From Pyrocephalus nanus (taxonomy: Eukaryota; Chordata; Aves; Passeriformes; Tyrannidae), in assembly GCA_038380795.1 (NCBI GenBank), contig CM076259.1:27324977-27388976 (forward strand): a stretch of 64,000 nt of DNA. Direction: 5' to 3'. Shown here in pieces: positions 12,501 through 27,500 of this stretch. Made by a program: the position numbers and the translations under genes. Every line of letters begins with the position of its first letter. The first letter of the stretch is position 1. A model generated the notes under the pieces. The model searched no databases. It had not been told where the DNA came from and saw only the letters and a list, made by a program, of their open reading frames with translations.

Positions 12501-15500
12501 CCTGTGAAAACAGCAAACAGCCTTCTGCAATTAAACCAGTTTTGCTACACAGATAGGACAAGGATCTGAAACACTTTCATAAGGGTCATTCAAACAACGG
12601 AGAGTTTAGGATTACATTTTTAAACTACCACTTTACATTTGTAACTCATCACAGAACTGATAAAGGAAAATTCAAAGAAAGCCTAAAAGATGCTTTTCAC
12701 GGAGCTCTGTAGAAGAAAACTAACAGATAACACACAGCAAAAAGCTGTAGTCAACTCACAGTGCGAATGGCTACCTGATGAAAATAAAACAACTGTTTGA
12801 TATTTCTTTTATCCTTGTTTGTCTGGACATCCACACTGAATCTGCTTTGCAAATCCACACCACCTATAGCTGTATCAACAGTGCCATGAACACTGTCTCC
12901 TTTGCCAAAAAATCCACACCTCTCATACAGAAATCTGGGGTCCCCAAGGAAAACCACTTACACTTCCCTTGTACCATGTTGTATTACACTTGTACACTGC
13001 CGAGAATATTTTAAAAAGTGTCCTTAACTGAAATTTTAGAACATGAATGCTGGAAGGGGTAGGACAGGAGCCAGCTATTAAAAAAAAAACAAACCAAAAC
13101 CAAAACAAAACACCAAAACCAAAAACAAAACAACAACAAACTAAAAAGATAAAAGAAAGAAGTATCTTTTAAACTGCTTTTCGTCCCCTGAAAATTTTAC
13201 TGCGAAAAAACCCCACTTAATTTTTAAAAATATACCAAAGCCTCACATTGTAAGGGTCCATTGAACACAAGAGCACCTGCTTCATTAAGGTTATAAGAGA
13301 GGTTATAAGAGCCTTATCAAAGGGAGATACAAGTAACAAGAAAGTAATAAACAAAACACAGTGACACACACGTGATAGACGGGGGTAAGATAGACAATCA
13401 CAAAGAAGGAAAAGCTCCAGTCACTAATTAACGGCCTACAGGCAGAGAGCCAGCCTGGACTTTGTAACTGATGACAGGGACAGGTGGAACTGCAAAACTC
13501 AGTAACAAATCTTTTCTTGACTGTTTTACCATGTAACCCCTGTCTCTAGCCCGCTGAGCGCTGTAAGGATAAGGTGCTTGCAAATGAGATCAGCATGACT
13601 GAATTTGGGCCAGGAACTGGATCAGACTGCAGGAGGAACCTGTGTCTGTGGGGCCAGCAACTGGAGTGAGTGGGCATCTCAGCATCAGTAGCTGGAAGGG
13701 CCAAGGACTAAGGTCCCAGAAAACATGAATTTGGGGCCAGCAACTGATGTCAGACCTCGGATGAAGGGGCCCCTACAACTGGAGCAGGTGAAGGCCCCGG
13801 CATCAGCCACTAGGGCAGGATCATAGTCCCTAGTGCCTGTTGTGCCTGGATGCCAGCGACTGGAGAACTGAAGTTCAGTGAAGATCTCAGCACTTCAACT
13901 GGAATGGGACTGCAGGTCACAGGACCCACGGGCTTGGCTCTGCGTGATGAGGGAATTTACATTATCCCAAAACGTGGTGGGTGTGGAAGATCACAATTCT
14001 ATTTAATTTGCTGGCAAACTGACTAGGCAGAGCAAGTGGGAAGCCCAGGATCCAGGCATGGACAGGGGTCTGCAAGCACGAAGATGCTCGAGACAAACAT
14101 GTGCATCTGTTTGCTACTGAGAATCAAGCTGAACAAGCCAATGAGTAGAACCGAAGTGCAGTGAGTGAAGAGAGCTCATGATCCAGCCATGGACAGTAGA
14201 GTAGCAGAGAGCCCACAGTGACAGTCAAGAGATCTGTGACTGTGCGTGTGTGCTTGTGGATCTAGAGAGTGTTTTTTCACTAGTAAATTTCAATCCTCAT
14301 CAGACAGGGAGGAAAAAGAGGACTTTTCAGTCTACATTTCATTTTCTGTGAGCCCAGAGAGTGCTACACAAGGGTGTTGTTGAGGTAAGAAGCCCTTAAG
14401 AGAACAATGCACTAAGGGATATTCTCTACTGAAAGTTCTTGATATAGATCTATGATAGGATACTTGAGGGCATTAGTTTTTACTATTGTGGCAAAGAATA
14501 AGTCAAAAAAATCCCAACAGCACTTAAATCCTCTCCCCAAAACAAAACTTCTACAGGAGATTTATTTCCTTAGAAAGTGTCTTCTTAAAATCAACTTCTT
14601 TAGTAACTACCAAAACCAGAGTATGCTACATGATATCATGGAACTAAATCAGCACATCTTATCTGACAGGCACTAGCATGCTTTGAAGCTTCTTACTGCC
14701 AAAAAAAAAAGTTACCTGAAAATGTTTCAACTTAAACTGGTAAAATACTAAGAGAAATTCAGAATAAAGGGAACTAGCAGCAGGAGGGCAGTTAAGTGGA
14801 AGAAACATAAAAGATTGTTCTTGTTTTTCTTCTGGCTCAATCAATTTTAAACTCTGTTTCAGTGCTTCAGTGGGTAAAATTACTCTTCTTAACAGCGGAG
14901 AAATGTGCACTTGAATGTTTTCAGAAAGAACTGAATCCAGGTCTCGCATCTCTTGGGCGAGTGCTCTTACTTCCATTTATTTTTATTTCTTACTCTATGG
15001 TATAAAAGGCTATGGGCACCCTGTTTACTTTCTGCTCAACAATGATGTTGACTATCTTTACCCAAGCAGAACAGGTTAAAGCACCACGATGAGTCACAGC
15101 CTTTCATAAGGCACTTCAGTGAAAGAGAGTGGCTCGAGAGAAGCAGATTATCAGTCACTATATTTTATGTTTCCTACTGCTTGACATGCTTTCTAAATGT
15201 TGTCACCACCTCATCCTAGCATGAGTCTCAGTTAAAGGTACTTAAATGCCCCTCTGTAATACAGCAAAGCTTTTCAAGTAGCAGTCTCTCAACAGTTGAA
15301 ACTTTCAGAGTTCAACTTTAGGAAAAAAATTAAATAGGTCAGAAAATGCTTTGCTTCAACCTTAATATCTTTACTAGATTTCAAGAGTCAGTTAAGCTCA
15401 GCAAGAGTGGAAACAATAAAGCATTAATACAGAGAAAGTGCTAGCATCATCCAAGACTTACACCCTATGTCTTGTAGCCCTGCCCATAGCAGTTACTCTG

Positions 15501-18500
15501 GAAAGCACATTAGAATGCCTAAGGATTCTTATCTCTATGATATTTAATATGGGAACAACAGTTACTGTGGAAACAGGTCACGTTTCCCTTTCAGTAAATT
15601 TCTAAGTGATAAAACAGTGAATACTGGAACAGAATTTGGGTTTGCTTTTTCTTTCTTTTTTTCTTGCAGAAAAGTAAACCTCAGGCAGGGCAAAATTCTA
15701 AAAGACTGTGACAAGATGAAGTATTTAAAACTTCTGAGGATTTAGAACGGCTTAATTCAAATTACTTCACTTTTCTGGCATTCCTGACATGTAGAAATAT
15801 GCTGAAGATTAAAGTAATGCAGTGCATACAAAATTCTAAAGATCAGCATAGCTGTTAAACAAAATAAACAAATTCCAAGATTTCAGTTCAGTAAGAACTT
15901 TAAGAACAGGAAGGAAATAAAAAGGTTTTAGGCTGCTACTACTAGGCACGGAGGTGGTATTTACCAAATACAACAAAAATCTCTTTTCTGCACAATAGGT
16001 AATCCAACGCCCATTCTTTGATACATTAAACTAAGACTGAAGTTTTTGCCCAGCTGCATCCACTGGTATTTGCTGGAACTGAACCCCATCTGGAGTTGTA
16101 ACTGTGAGTCTTTCAGAAAACTGAAATTCAATTTTAATTGAAACATGCATTTTCAAATTTAATTTGAACTGATTTGTAATGCTCAGTTCTTCAGCAAATA
16201 TGGTCCTCACTTCCAAAGCGTTAACTTTTTTATGTTTATCTGGGGTGTGAGTTTGTTCTGGGGTTTTTTTAATAGTTCGTATCCCTGTGCTGCAGTCCTC
16301 CAAGAAGGTTGCCTGTCTTTTGAAAGCATTCTATCTATCTTATTTTAATCAAGCTTCTTCCTTTACAGTATTTGATTTTTAAAGAGTGAAGCTGGATAAA
16401 AAAAATGCATCTTCAGAGTTTTATTACACCTGCATGGGTGTTTAATCTAAATATATTGTAATCACTGTTAGGAAGGTCTTAAGCAGCAGTATATTAAATT
16501 AGTATTTTGAGCTGGTAGTACCTCGGGAATTTGCTTCTCCCTCTTGGGGTTCCCACAACTAAATCACTTACAATATGCAAAAACACACACATCTAGGGTG
16601 CACATGTGGACATCACATGTCTACATATGATTCATCACATAAACGTGAATGCACCCAAGTTTCACACCGTGACAGTTTCCCTGCGAGCTCTCTCATTACC
16701 TTTAACAAATCAAGATTACAGTCACCAGACAATTGGCAGCTGCAAATACAGCCCTACTGCTCCTCCTGGCTGGAAATTATAGTTCATAAAGGCTGCTCAG
16801 TTACTTCTATTCGAGTTACCTTGTTTATTGATTCAATTTACAACTGCTTTATAAATAACATAGCAAATATTTGTAAGGCAAAACTACATAACATGGTGGC
16901 ATGAGTACAAAACCAACTGCCATCCAAGAGCCAGAAAGGAAGCCCTTCAGATCTCAATTCTAATGAACTTTTGTGTTGTTGACCCAGACACCTAAGCCTG
17001 TACACTCCAAACTGTGTACAAAGCAAGCTTCTACCTGTTTACACAAGGCTGCTACTGCTGTCAGGAAGAACTTGCACTATAATGAACAGCGCCTTGTTGA
17101 GCTGTCTCCTGCTTTTAGGGTCAGTTCTAAAAAAAACAAACCAAGCAAACGGAAAACAAATGAACAGGAAAACTCAAAACAAACAAACCAAATTCTCAAA
17201 GGCAACATACACTACTGACTGCTATGGTTTTCAGGCAGAATAAAGGAAAAAAAGGTATTCTAGCTCTGCTGCCCTCAATGTGGTGTGAGGTATGGAATTC
17301 GACACATGCAGAAGTCTGAAAATAGATTTTGTACTTAAACTTTAAAAAGTTAAACCCGAAAGAGATTAATCTTTGACTTTCACTAGTCCACAAACTAATA
17401 TGACCTTGTTAGTAATGCCATATTTTGCTTTCAATTAAGATACTTTTGAAGTCCTACTACCACAGAGAGCGTGTGAAGATTTTTAGACCACCTATGCAAA
17501 CTATGACAAACCAAACACACTTTATATTTAAGGTAATTGGATGCCTGTGTAAACCACAACTCTGTGTGAATCATGTCATTCCTTTTGGAGAAGAGCCTCT
17601 AACAATTCTGAGCTTCTGTCTTTATCGTGTTTTGTAAAACTGTATTTCATTCCAGTGTTTTTAAAACTGACCAGGCAATGTATTCTTTGCTGCATTTGCC
17701 CATGTCACTCTTCAGCAAGGATAGGAAACCCTAAAGGAGAAAAAAATACAGCACAGATCCTGTTGCTACCATGCCTAGCCATACTCAGACTTCCAGATGT
17801 TCTTGTGAAAATTTAAAGTATATTAGAAAAGAAGTGATAAGTTTCTTAACCTGTCAAGAGGAGAGAACTCCTATGATGTCTTCACTGTCAGACATGGAAG
17901 ATTGTGTCTGATGTACTGCCTTTCATAGCTTTTCAACGTGTTGCGAAGTTAAGACACAGATCATTTTCTGAGGTATGTGATAGCCTTTCATACCCTTCAG
18001 AAGGGTCGACAGTCAGGGTTAAGCTTCAGTTGTGCAGTTCTCCTTCTGACTCCCAGGAAGATGTAGTTCCCCTTCTCCCTGACTGGGGAAGCTATCCACT
18101 GAAGTACAGCAAAGCTGTATACAAACTAGGAAATTAACAAACAAAAACTATACTTAGTGACAATCATGACTGCATCAGGATATACACATCCACCCCAAAC
18201 TTAAAAGCACAGAAATAAAGAGGGGAAAGACTGCTGTATTCCACCACGCTTTTCTGTTGCCTAAGTACTGTTGATAACACACTCTGAAAGGCTTTCACAT
18301 CCACCTCTGGTGGGGAAATAAACCCAAACCTTCTGTGCTTTAGTAAAGCTACCAAAGGAAGTTCAGCACGCACTTTCACACATCTCATGCATGTTAGTTT
18401 ACATTGCCTTAATGCTATAAAGAGTTTACTTGATTGTGTTGGAGTGCAAATCTAATAGTGAAGCCTGCTGCCTTATCTTTCAGGAATGGCAGTGAAAGCC

Positions 18501-21500
18501 TCTGGAGTGTGCAACCAAACAGCATTGTAGGCAGTATGGAAGTGGAGATGAATATAGAAGTCCTTCCCTCTAACTTTATATTTCTATACTTTACAGTGGG
18601 TGGATGGAGGGAATGTAACCCAATGCAATCTTAAGCAACACTAAATATAGCTCTGTCTGTTAATCTTGATTAGGTAAAATACCTATCAGATTTACCAAAT
18701 ATTTTATTCTCTTCTTTGTGTGAAGAGGGGACTGCTACACTACGGCTTGAGCACTACCCAAAGATTCCATAGTATTCTAACATCTCAACTGATCTGGAGT
18801 TAGATCAGCTGGTAACTTGCAATAATGTGGTTTACTATGCCAGGCAGGCAGACATGAGAAAAAACTATCATGTGCTCAAATTGTTCTTGTCTGATTTATG
18901 TGAATTTTCAAGATCCAATCAGTAACACAGAGACTGGAATAGATCTGGCTCCAGTCTACAGCCTCCTGTAGGAACTGTTGAGCAATCTGGAGTTACTGAA
19001 GAGAAAGGAAAATAAATTATTTATTTTAGAGTTGCATCTAGCATTTTAGAATTTCTTATGTAAGGAAGACCAATTCTTAAGAAATAATGTTTTAATTCAT
19101 CACAGTGTGAAATTAATTTAGAGAAAGAAAAAAAACCTACCAACTTACAGATGAAATAGGTTCACCCACGAACTTAGTTAAATTGGATATTGTTCCCATA
19201 TGGGAATTATCCTTTATCCTCACAGCTATTAAAATCAGACTATGCTTTTATTCTCAATTTTAGGATATGACCATCTTCAAGAAACACTTTACCAAACAGC
19301 ATTTTCCAACTTCAGAAATTACATTTTTATAGTGTTTTTCAGCTCAAATGTTTACAATGATTTTGACATTAAGTAGGAGTTGCCTGAAATAACACCTCAG
19401 AGGAGTTTTTTGAGAAATGCAGACCTGTCAGCTCTGGAGCTGAAAGGAGGTTTCATCACACCTTGTATCTCGTACAACATTCTCCAGGTTGAGATTAGAA
19501 ACTAAAGAATCAAGACCCTTTTTGGAACTTGTTACACATGTGCAATGAGATTTTCCTTTCAATACAAGATAATCATTGCAATTACACTTGCAATTGCCAA
19601 TTTTACTTCCAAGAAATACTGGCTTTGAGATCAAGCACGTTGTAAGCATTTTCTACTGTCCCTTACTTCACAATTTTCCTCCTTCGGCAGTTCCAAAAAA
19701 TCTAAGCCTCGTGATGGACATGATTTGAAATATGTCCTCATTACTAGGATAGTTATCTCCCACTCAGAATCGGAAACATTTTTTTTTTTATCTCAATTTT
19801 TTAACTGTCAGTATAGATTAACTTGGGTATGCACTTAAGGAGTCAGTGTTTCACTATAAAGCATGTGTTTGCTTGGAGTTTGAAGGCAGCTCAGTTACTC
19901 TGAATTGGGCCTGAGAGACTTTTAAATGAAACACAGATTTCAGTTTTCAGAAGATGTTTCTTTTATTTTTTCCCTGGACTTGCATAACGCATCAACATGC
20001 TTCCAACCTTGCCTGTGACACATCCTAAGGCAGATGCCTTTAAGCTGGATTCTTTAAACTCTACATGTATTCTAGTAATTTGACACTGGCTTCTTCCTGA
20101 TCCAAGAATCCTGAGAATGAAAGCTTCTATCCACATAAGCAAAATCATTTTTCTATGCAGAGTTAAAGGCCTTTTTTGTACTTCTAAAGAGTTACTGCTA
20201 GAAATGAAGGTGCAATATTTATGGCTCTTTCCACCTCACCTTTTCAACCCACAATGCAATTTTAATCTGCTCTCAGTAGGAAGGCAGCTGATCTGTGATA
20301 AGACACACCAAGACATTTATACACTACTAAACACACACATGTATAGACTAAGGATTTCATTCAGGTAGGCAAATTTTGTTTTAACAAAGGAGAGATTTTA
20401 TCCTTACTTGTTTTCAAATAAAGATGTGATAATAGTTTAGAAGACCAAGGATTATCAGGGGTATAGTTAAGACTCTTCAGCTAAAGCCTCACTTTTACAT
20501 TGCCTGAGTAGTAGATACCAGGTGTAAGAATACTGTGCAAAGTAGGGCAGGCACTTACTCCTTCACTTTAAAACAGGGTGACGTGGCACAGTGAATACTT
20601 ATGAAGAACTCCAAGAAGTAAATACTCTTAAAATAGCTTCTGCTGCACTACAATTCAAGTTACCTCTAGGACTCTTCACAAGCGCATCTTCAGTAGATCA
20701 AGAATATGAAAATGCTCTAACAATAAACTTAACTTTCCACTGCCACTTCTGATACTTCTTTATGGAATGCCTCATACAGACACCTGAATTGTTCAAGCTC
20801 TTCTTAAGTTTGCAATATCCCTATATAATTTTGCATCCTGATGCAACCCTCCAACAGGCTTGGGAAAAAAAAAAAAGTTAAGAAATTGGCTGGACTGTTC
20901 CTCAGAAAATACTCTTAGACTTTCCAGAAAAAAGCAGAAATGGCCCTCCAGAGAGAAAATACTGTTTCTAAAGTGGTAGTAGCAGGGATAAAGTAGCCCA
21001 GAAATTCTTCACACAAAGAAATGCAAAGGCAGAAACATTTTTACCTTAGTACAAGCAGTAGGAACTACCTTCTCTGCACTGCTACTTGCACAGCAATTAC
21101 AATTGCTGATGAGGGAAAAAACAGTGGTACAGTTGCTGAATTTACAAAGCACGTTTTGTTAGAAATTCAGCTAATCCATGGATTAACACACAAACCAATA
21201 TAAAGGCAGAATCAAAATTCTTGGAGCTCTACCAAGGTTAGATTAAGTGACCATATCATTCTCTACATCTGACAAACAACATGAACTTTGGTTGTGAAAT
21301 CAAAATCCTGTCAGAGAAAGCCAGAGCAAATACCATTGTAGGAGGTTTCTTTCCTCACAGTTCCACTTGCATCTTAGTCACATCCTTACACAGATAAGAA
21401 GAACCTACAGAGCTTTCTACCTCCAAAAGCTTTTGCATTTTGCCTACTCATTTCCTAAGATAAGTATCACTGAAGTTAGATGAGAATTTGCTCTTATTTC

Positions 21501-24500
21501 CAGAAATTTCCAGAAGTTTAGCAGAGACTGAGTTATCTTCCACAAAAGTATTAACTTTATTTCCAATGCTTTCTGAAATGAACTCATTCAAGGTATTAAG
21601 GCTTTTCTGCAGTCCCTTCACCACTTGAATGCTCTTTGTAAGGGAGAACATAAAACCAAAAGATTCCAAGTGTCAGTCGCAAAGGGTGTAATATACTTAT
21701 TCCCTAGGAAAAATATGTAGCCTTTTCATAATCTTATGCAAGTTTTCTGCAGAAAGAGAAATAATCACACCCCCCGGGTGAAGAAGGTTAACCACTTCAA
21801 CCTAATTCTGATCATACAGAATGAATAACCCAGAGTCACCAGTTTTATGACCAGCAAGCATCAAGGAAAAGGATAGAGGGGAAACAACAATCCTTGGCCA
21901 CTTTTGCCAATGTATTGTGAGGCTTGGTTCACTTTCTGTGTAAACATGCCTTGTTCCTGTCTGGTTACTAATGAGTGAGACAAATACTTCTATTATCTAA
22001 TATTTCTGCCATTTATTTCTATTCCTCGAAGAATAGATGTTGCCAGTTGGACTTTCATGCATCCTCTGCAATCTCTAAAAATACTCTGTATTCAGTGAGA
22101 ATTGAAAAACCTGACTTCAGAAGAATTCAATTTTATTTACATGAGACTGTTATTGAACTGCCTTTGATGGAAACACTTGTATTTATCAGATAAAGCCTGG
22201 TTTCAAGGCCAGGGTGGATGGGGCCCTGGGCAATCTGATCTAGTGAGAGGCATCCCCAGCCATGGCAGGGGGGTTGGAACTAGATGATCTCTATGGTCTC
22301 TTCCAACCCAAGCCTTCATGATTCTGTGATTCACCACAATCTGGTTTTCCAACAGAGAGAGGGAATGAGGCAATGTTTTTTGCATTGGGTTTGGGTGGCA
22401 AGGTTTTGGGTAGGGGCAGTACTACAGGGGCAGCTTCTTCGAGTAGCTGCCAGAAACTTCTATGTCTGATAGAGCCAAAGCCAGCAGGCTCCAAAATGGG
22501 CCTGCAACTGGCCAAGGCCAAAGTCATCACCAATGGTTAATAACACCTTTGTGGTAACATATTTAAGAAGGGGAAAAGAATTATTGGGCAGAAGTAACCG
22601 CAGCCAGAGAAGAGTGAGAATATGTGAGAGAAACTATGCAGGCCAATGTCAGGGAGGAGGGTGGGGAAGGAGGTGCTCCAGGCACTGGAGCTGAATTTCC
22701 CCTGCAGTCCATGATGAAGACCATGGTGAGGTAGACAGTTCCCCTGTAGCCCACGGAGAACCCCACACCAGAGCAGGTGGATGCCTAAAAAAGGCTGTGA
22801 CCCCATGGAAAGCCCACACTGGAGCAGGCTCCTGGCCAGACCTCTGGACCCTTGGAAAGAGGAGCCCACACTGGAGCAGGTTTGCTGGTGAGGCTTGTGA
22901 CCCTACAGGGGACCCACGCTGGAGCAGCCTGTTCCTGAAACACTGCATCCTGTGGAAAGGGACCCACACTGGAGCAGTTCATGAAGAACTGCTGCCTGTG
23001 GGATGGACTCACATTGGAGAAGTTTGTGGAGGCCTGTCTCCTATGAGAGGGATCCCATGCTGGAGCAGGTGAAGGTCTCCTCTCCCTGAGGAGGAAGAAG
23101 TGGCAAAAACAACCTGTGATGAACTGACCTGCTCTCCACAGAGGAGGAGGTAGAGAATCAAGAATAAAGTTAAGTTCAGGAAGGAGTTGGGGGGGGGGAG
23201 GAGGTGTTTTTAAGATTTGGTTTACTTCTCATTATCCTACTCTGATTTTGATTGGTAATAACTTCTATTGATTTCTCAAGTTGAGTTTGGTTTTTCCTGA
23301 CACTAAGCAGTGAGTGACCTCTCCCTGTTCTTCTTTCAATTCACTTAACTTTCCTTGTATTTCATCTCCCCTCTCCATTTGAGAGGAGAGCGATAGAGCA
23401 GCTTTAGGGTATACCTGACATCCAGCCAGGCCAAACCAATATACTTGAAAGCCAAGCAAAAAAATTCCCCTATGACAGCTGTTCTTGAACAGAAGTCCAC
23501 ATTCAGGGAAAACAAAATATGTCGAGCTGTTTCTTCTTCATCTAGCCAAAGAAAAAATTTTCCCTGGAGAAAAGATGTTCTATCTCTCATTCATTCCAGC
23601 TAGAGGCGAGTCCTGAGAAGTCTTCCTGATGGCTGATAGTCCAGACTCAGAACCAAGATTTTATCTTTTGGAGGCCAAATTGTAATGACTGACATAAAGG
23701 AGCGAGACATTTGCTTCTGTGTGCTACCACTTAACAAGAAAGGATTACAAATTTGGTATAATTAGAAAAGGCAAATCCCAATGCAACATGTTAGACAGCC
23801 TCCATTATTGTTCAGTTTAATAAACAGCAATTTTAGATTTGGCTAAGCATGCCTCCCTGTATCAGAAATTTTAAGAAAATATAACCAGGAATTAAGTATT
23901 TTACAATGCAGGGGTGTCTGTAAAGTTATTTGATTCTCAAAGTTTATAGCTCATTCTTTTCATTACTTGAGAATTTCTGTATCTCAGTGATTGTTAAAAG
24001 CACAAAGCAAATTATTTAAGACAACATTTTCTTGACCTTAGACCCATTTTGTTATTCTCTAACATGACCATCTTCTCCCCTTATAATCTGTAGATGATTA
24101 AAAAATCAAGTAATTTAAGAGATGACCGGGCCATTAAAATATTCTAATTACACACAGAGCCCCTAATGTACTACTTATATATAATTATATACCTGTGACT
24201 GTACATACACACAAATATGCCCTTTATACACAAAAAAGGGTACCACCTGATGTGTGTTTCTTCTAGCCTGCAAGACAAAGATTACTGACCATAGCTGAAA
24301 AGGTTACCTGGATCTGTGCTCTGTTTCCAGCTGTTATATTAGATATTGTCCAGCATGCTTCCTTTTTGATAGATTCTTTCGGGCTGCTTAGCAAGTGAAG
24401 TAAACTCTGCAGGGCTGAACAATTCAGAATTACCTGAATACAAAAGGAAAAACAAAACAAACAAACAACACCTTAGAAGAAATTTAAGGTAAAGAATCAC

Positions 24501-27500
24501 AGGAACAAGAATATAATGTCTTGAAAAATCTAAAAAGCATACTCCACCAGATGATTCCAAGAAGTTTTAATAAAAACCCCAAACCACCAAACATGAACAA
24601 AACAAAAAAAATAGCAAAAACTAGGAAATAGATCTTAGCAGGAAAGCTAATAAGCAAAATGACTCAGTCATTCAAGCAAGAGACCATGTCTTTATAACGA
24701 TTTCAGTGCGACCTAAACACAAGAAAATACCAAGCCCATTATGACCAAACAAAAAAAGGATGATGGTGTTTTCCTATATTTTTGTACACTTGCAAGCTCC
24801 AACTACGTCTGTTTTCCACATTAGCTGGCACTGTGGGGCAGCTGTTGCCAGTGTTGTGTCCAGTGACATTATGAATAGTAATTCTTATTTTAAAAAATTA
24901 TCCAAAAAATTGTAAAAAATTATTTTTATATGCATCCTGTATGCTACTTTTTAGCATACAGCACAGTCTTCAGGCAGGACTATCAAAATATCCTACTTTA
25001 CAGTTCTCTAGAATTTTAGGAAAGCTTATGGTATGCTCCCCTGAAAAAATCATACACAAGAAAAAATTTTAAAGTTTTTGGGTTTTTTTAGCTAAAATCT
25101 AAGATTTGTGCAGTACTTAATAACCCACAATACATGTGAGTTAGTGATCCCTTGTGGTTTTATCTTCAACGAAATTATGAAATCACAAAACACACCTTAA
25201 TCATTCTTTATGATTGATCTGTGAAACAAATGCCACCAAAAAAATACAAGAATGCCTACGCAATTCAGCTACACAAAAATGTATTGTAACAATCAAGAAA
25301 TCATGTTATCTTCCTCCTAATGATAAGATATTCAAACAGTGCCCTAGTGCTAACTCATCTTTAACTCCAATCTCACTGTTACAGACCTACAGAAGCATCC
25401 CAGTGACAACCTAGTGCCTCTGAGAAGCATCAGGTTTCCTGGCTCTCAATTTAATTCCAGTAAAGTGGTGGGAGTCGCTGCTTCCTACTGATGCTTCTCC
25501 AAATATGTGCTCAGACACAGCTACATACTATCCAAAAATCTGACCAGACACTTGGTTTTGGTATACTTATCCTAGATTCCCAACAACAGCATTCACTATG
25601 ACAGGCCTCAGATGGCCCTACCACGGCACATCACTAGCATAAAATTCAGCCTAAGAGACAGACCTGCTTTAAACAAACAAAAAACCCCACAGCCTTGAGG
25701 GGTACTGCACAGCTGTCTCTAAGTCCCAGACATAGCTACCTAGGAATCACCAGCAGTTCAGGACTGAACAGAAAAACTGAAAACCGCCATGATTTGAAGC
25801 AATTAGTGTCATCAATCCTTACTTTTAAACTTCGTAAGGAACAAGAGGAGATGCTTGTGAACAGGTTACCACAAGTGACAGAAAGATGAACTGCAGTGCA
25901 ACACAAAAGAAAGTGAATCCATACCTGGGTCTGGATATCATCTCCTGTGACGATGTTGCCAACAGCTCGTAAGGCAGGAGATACAACTTTGTAGTCGTTG
26001 TGCCTAGAATTGACAAGAAAAATTTAAGTATTAACCATCCTGAAGCAACTCCATCTTTACGTTCTCAAGGAAGAAATATCCATCAGCCAGGGGAAACTTC
26101 CCTGGTAAGTCTGACTTAACTCTCATTACCTGAATCAACACATTCTGATTTTAAACTAATGGTAAGCCTTCTTAGGTTTTCTAAATATTTAAGCCTTTAG
26201 ACATCATTCAGCAGTATAAAAATAAAATATTAGAAGATTACAAGTACTTCAGAGTTTAAGCATCCTTGGAAGGGAAAAATAATTAGCTTTAACTCTAAAA
26301 TATACTTAATGTAGCACACACAAAGCCAAAAAATGAGACAAAAGAACATAGATGGAACCTGTGTGTTTAACCAACACAGCTGTTTGATCACCTTCTGTCA
26401 TCATAAGCATCCCTCCATCATCATTCTTAAATCAGGTTTGGAATAGGAAAGGTGAAGAAAGGAATTTTTTCTCAAATGAAAACACCTGTTTATAAAAAGC
26501 TACTAAGAGACACTATGTTGTATTCATTAATCCAGCATCACATTAGCTTTAATCTTAAAAGCCTTAACAGTCTTTTTCTTTACATCAGTGAAAACCATTA
26601 TATCTTTTTCTTAGGCAATTGAATGTTCCATGTCCAGACCTTAGGCCTGAAGAAATGGCTCTGAACAAGGCCAGCCTCTGTGACTCCAACTCTCACAGCT
26701 ACACTTTACTGCCCAAGGTGTGCATATACTCTTCTAAGGGTTTAGGAAATTCTTTATATTTCAAGTTCCCGGTACTGTCAATTCTAGTAAATTTAACTAT
26801 TTCTTACATTTCTATCTTTGATATCTTTTTGCAATTTCCTTGTTAGGTAAGTATAACATGGTCTTCAATAGCATAGGGAAAATTCTGGTATATATTATGG
26901 ATTTTATGGAAGTGCAGCTGTTAGATGCAGGGGAAAAAAATCTCTTATGAAATAGCAAAACTAGTACAAGAGAAATTCCACTGCTTCTGTTACTCATGAC
27001 AAACAGAGAACATCGAACAGACAGGCAAAATTAAGGCTCAAATCTTGCTCTTTGGAAAATTACAACAATTCAAGATGTATTTAATTAAACTTCCTATTGT
27101 TACAACCTTGATTTTAGGGAAAAGAGTAGACAGTAAGCTTGCTCATAACAAGTTTCTTACATCAGCAGTTCCACAAGTCTTCTGCAGACTCCTGCATCAA
27201 TCACAGCCTGGATTTTATCATTGGGGCCATCAGACAAATAAGACAACGCCCAGCAGGCATCAGCTAATACATCTGTATCATTGACAAACAGCAGCCAGGA
27301 AAGCACACTAAGACAAGGTGAAACCTGTAAGATATTAAGAGGAGAGATATACAGTGTACAATTAGAAAGACCAGTAGATCTATTATTATGTCAGCTAATT
27401 CTGTATGTATTATTATAGGCTCTGCACTGGGATATTAAGGTTCAATACTTAGAAAATCTCAGACCTAGGTAGCACTTCTGTGCAGGGCTGTAGCTACACA

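Larger units (their letters stand above)
11978..24307 (-). other. KPNA1: KPNA1 intron 11 (12.3 kb)
   Basis: A GT-AG intron joining Q374 to T375. It holds a CAAAA-rich tract (13081-13140), an LTR-like repeat (about 13.55-14.37 kb), a CR1 3' end (22200-22333) and an ERV-type LTR (about 22.34-23.45 kb). The stretch 14.4-22.2 kb is AT-rich with scattered minus-strand open frames (for example 14976-14659, 16303-16031, 20148-19963 and 18388-18164) that I could not assign to any family. Confidence 0.85.

Noticed and set aside
14659..21669. Set of minus-strand frames in intron 11 (14976-14659, 16303-16031, 18388-18164, 19649-19428, 20148-19963, 21669-21448) considered as a nested gene or decayed copy
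   Set aside because: Their lengths (60-105 codons) are what chance gives in this much AT-rich sequence. I found no consistent acceptor/donor pairs joining them and no known family.
22537..23072. Open frames with recurring 'LLQCG' or 'HWSRF' type motifs
   Set aside because: The periodicity comes from the minisatellite inside the ERV-type LTR, not from a repeat protein.
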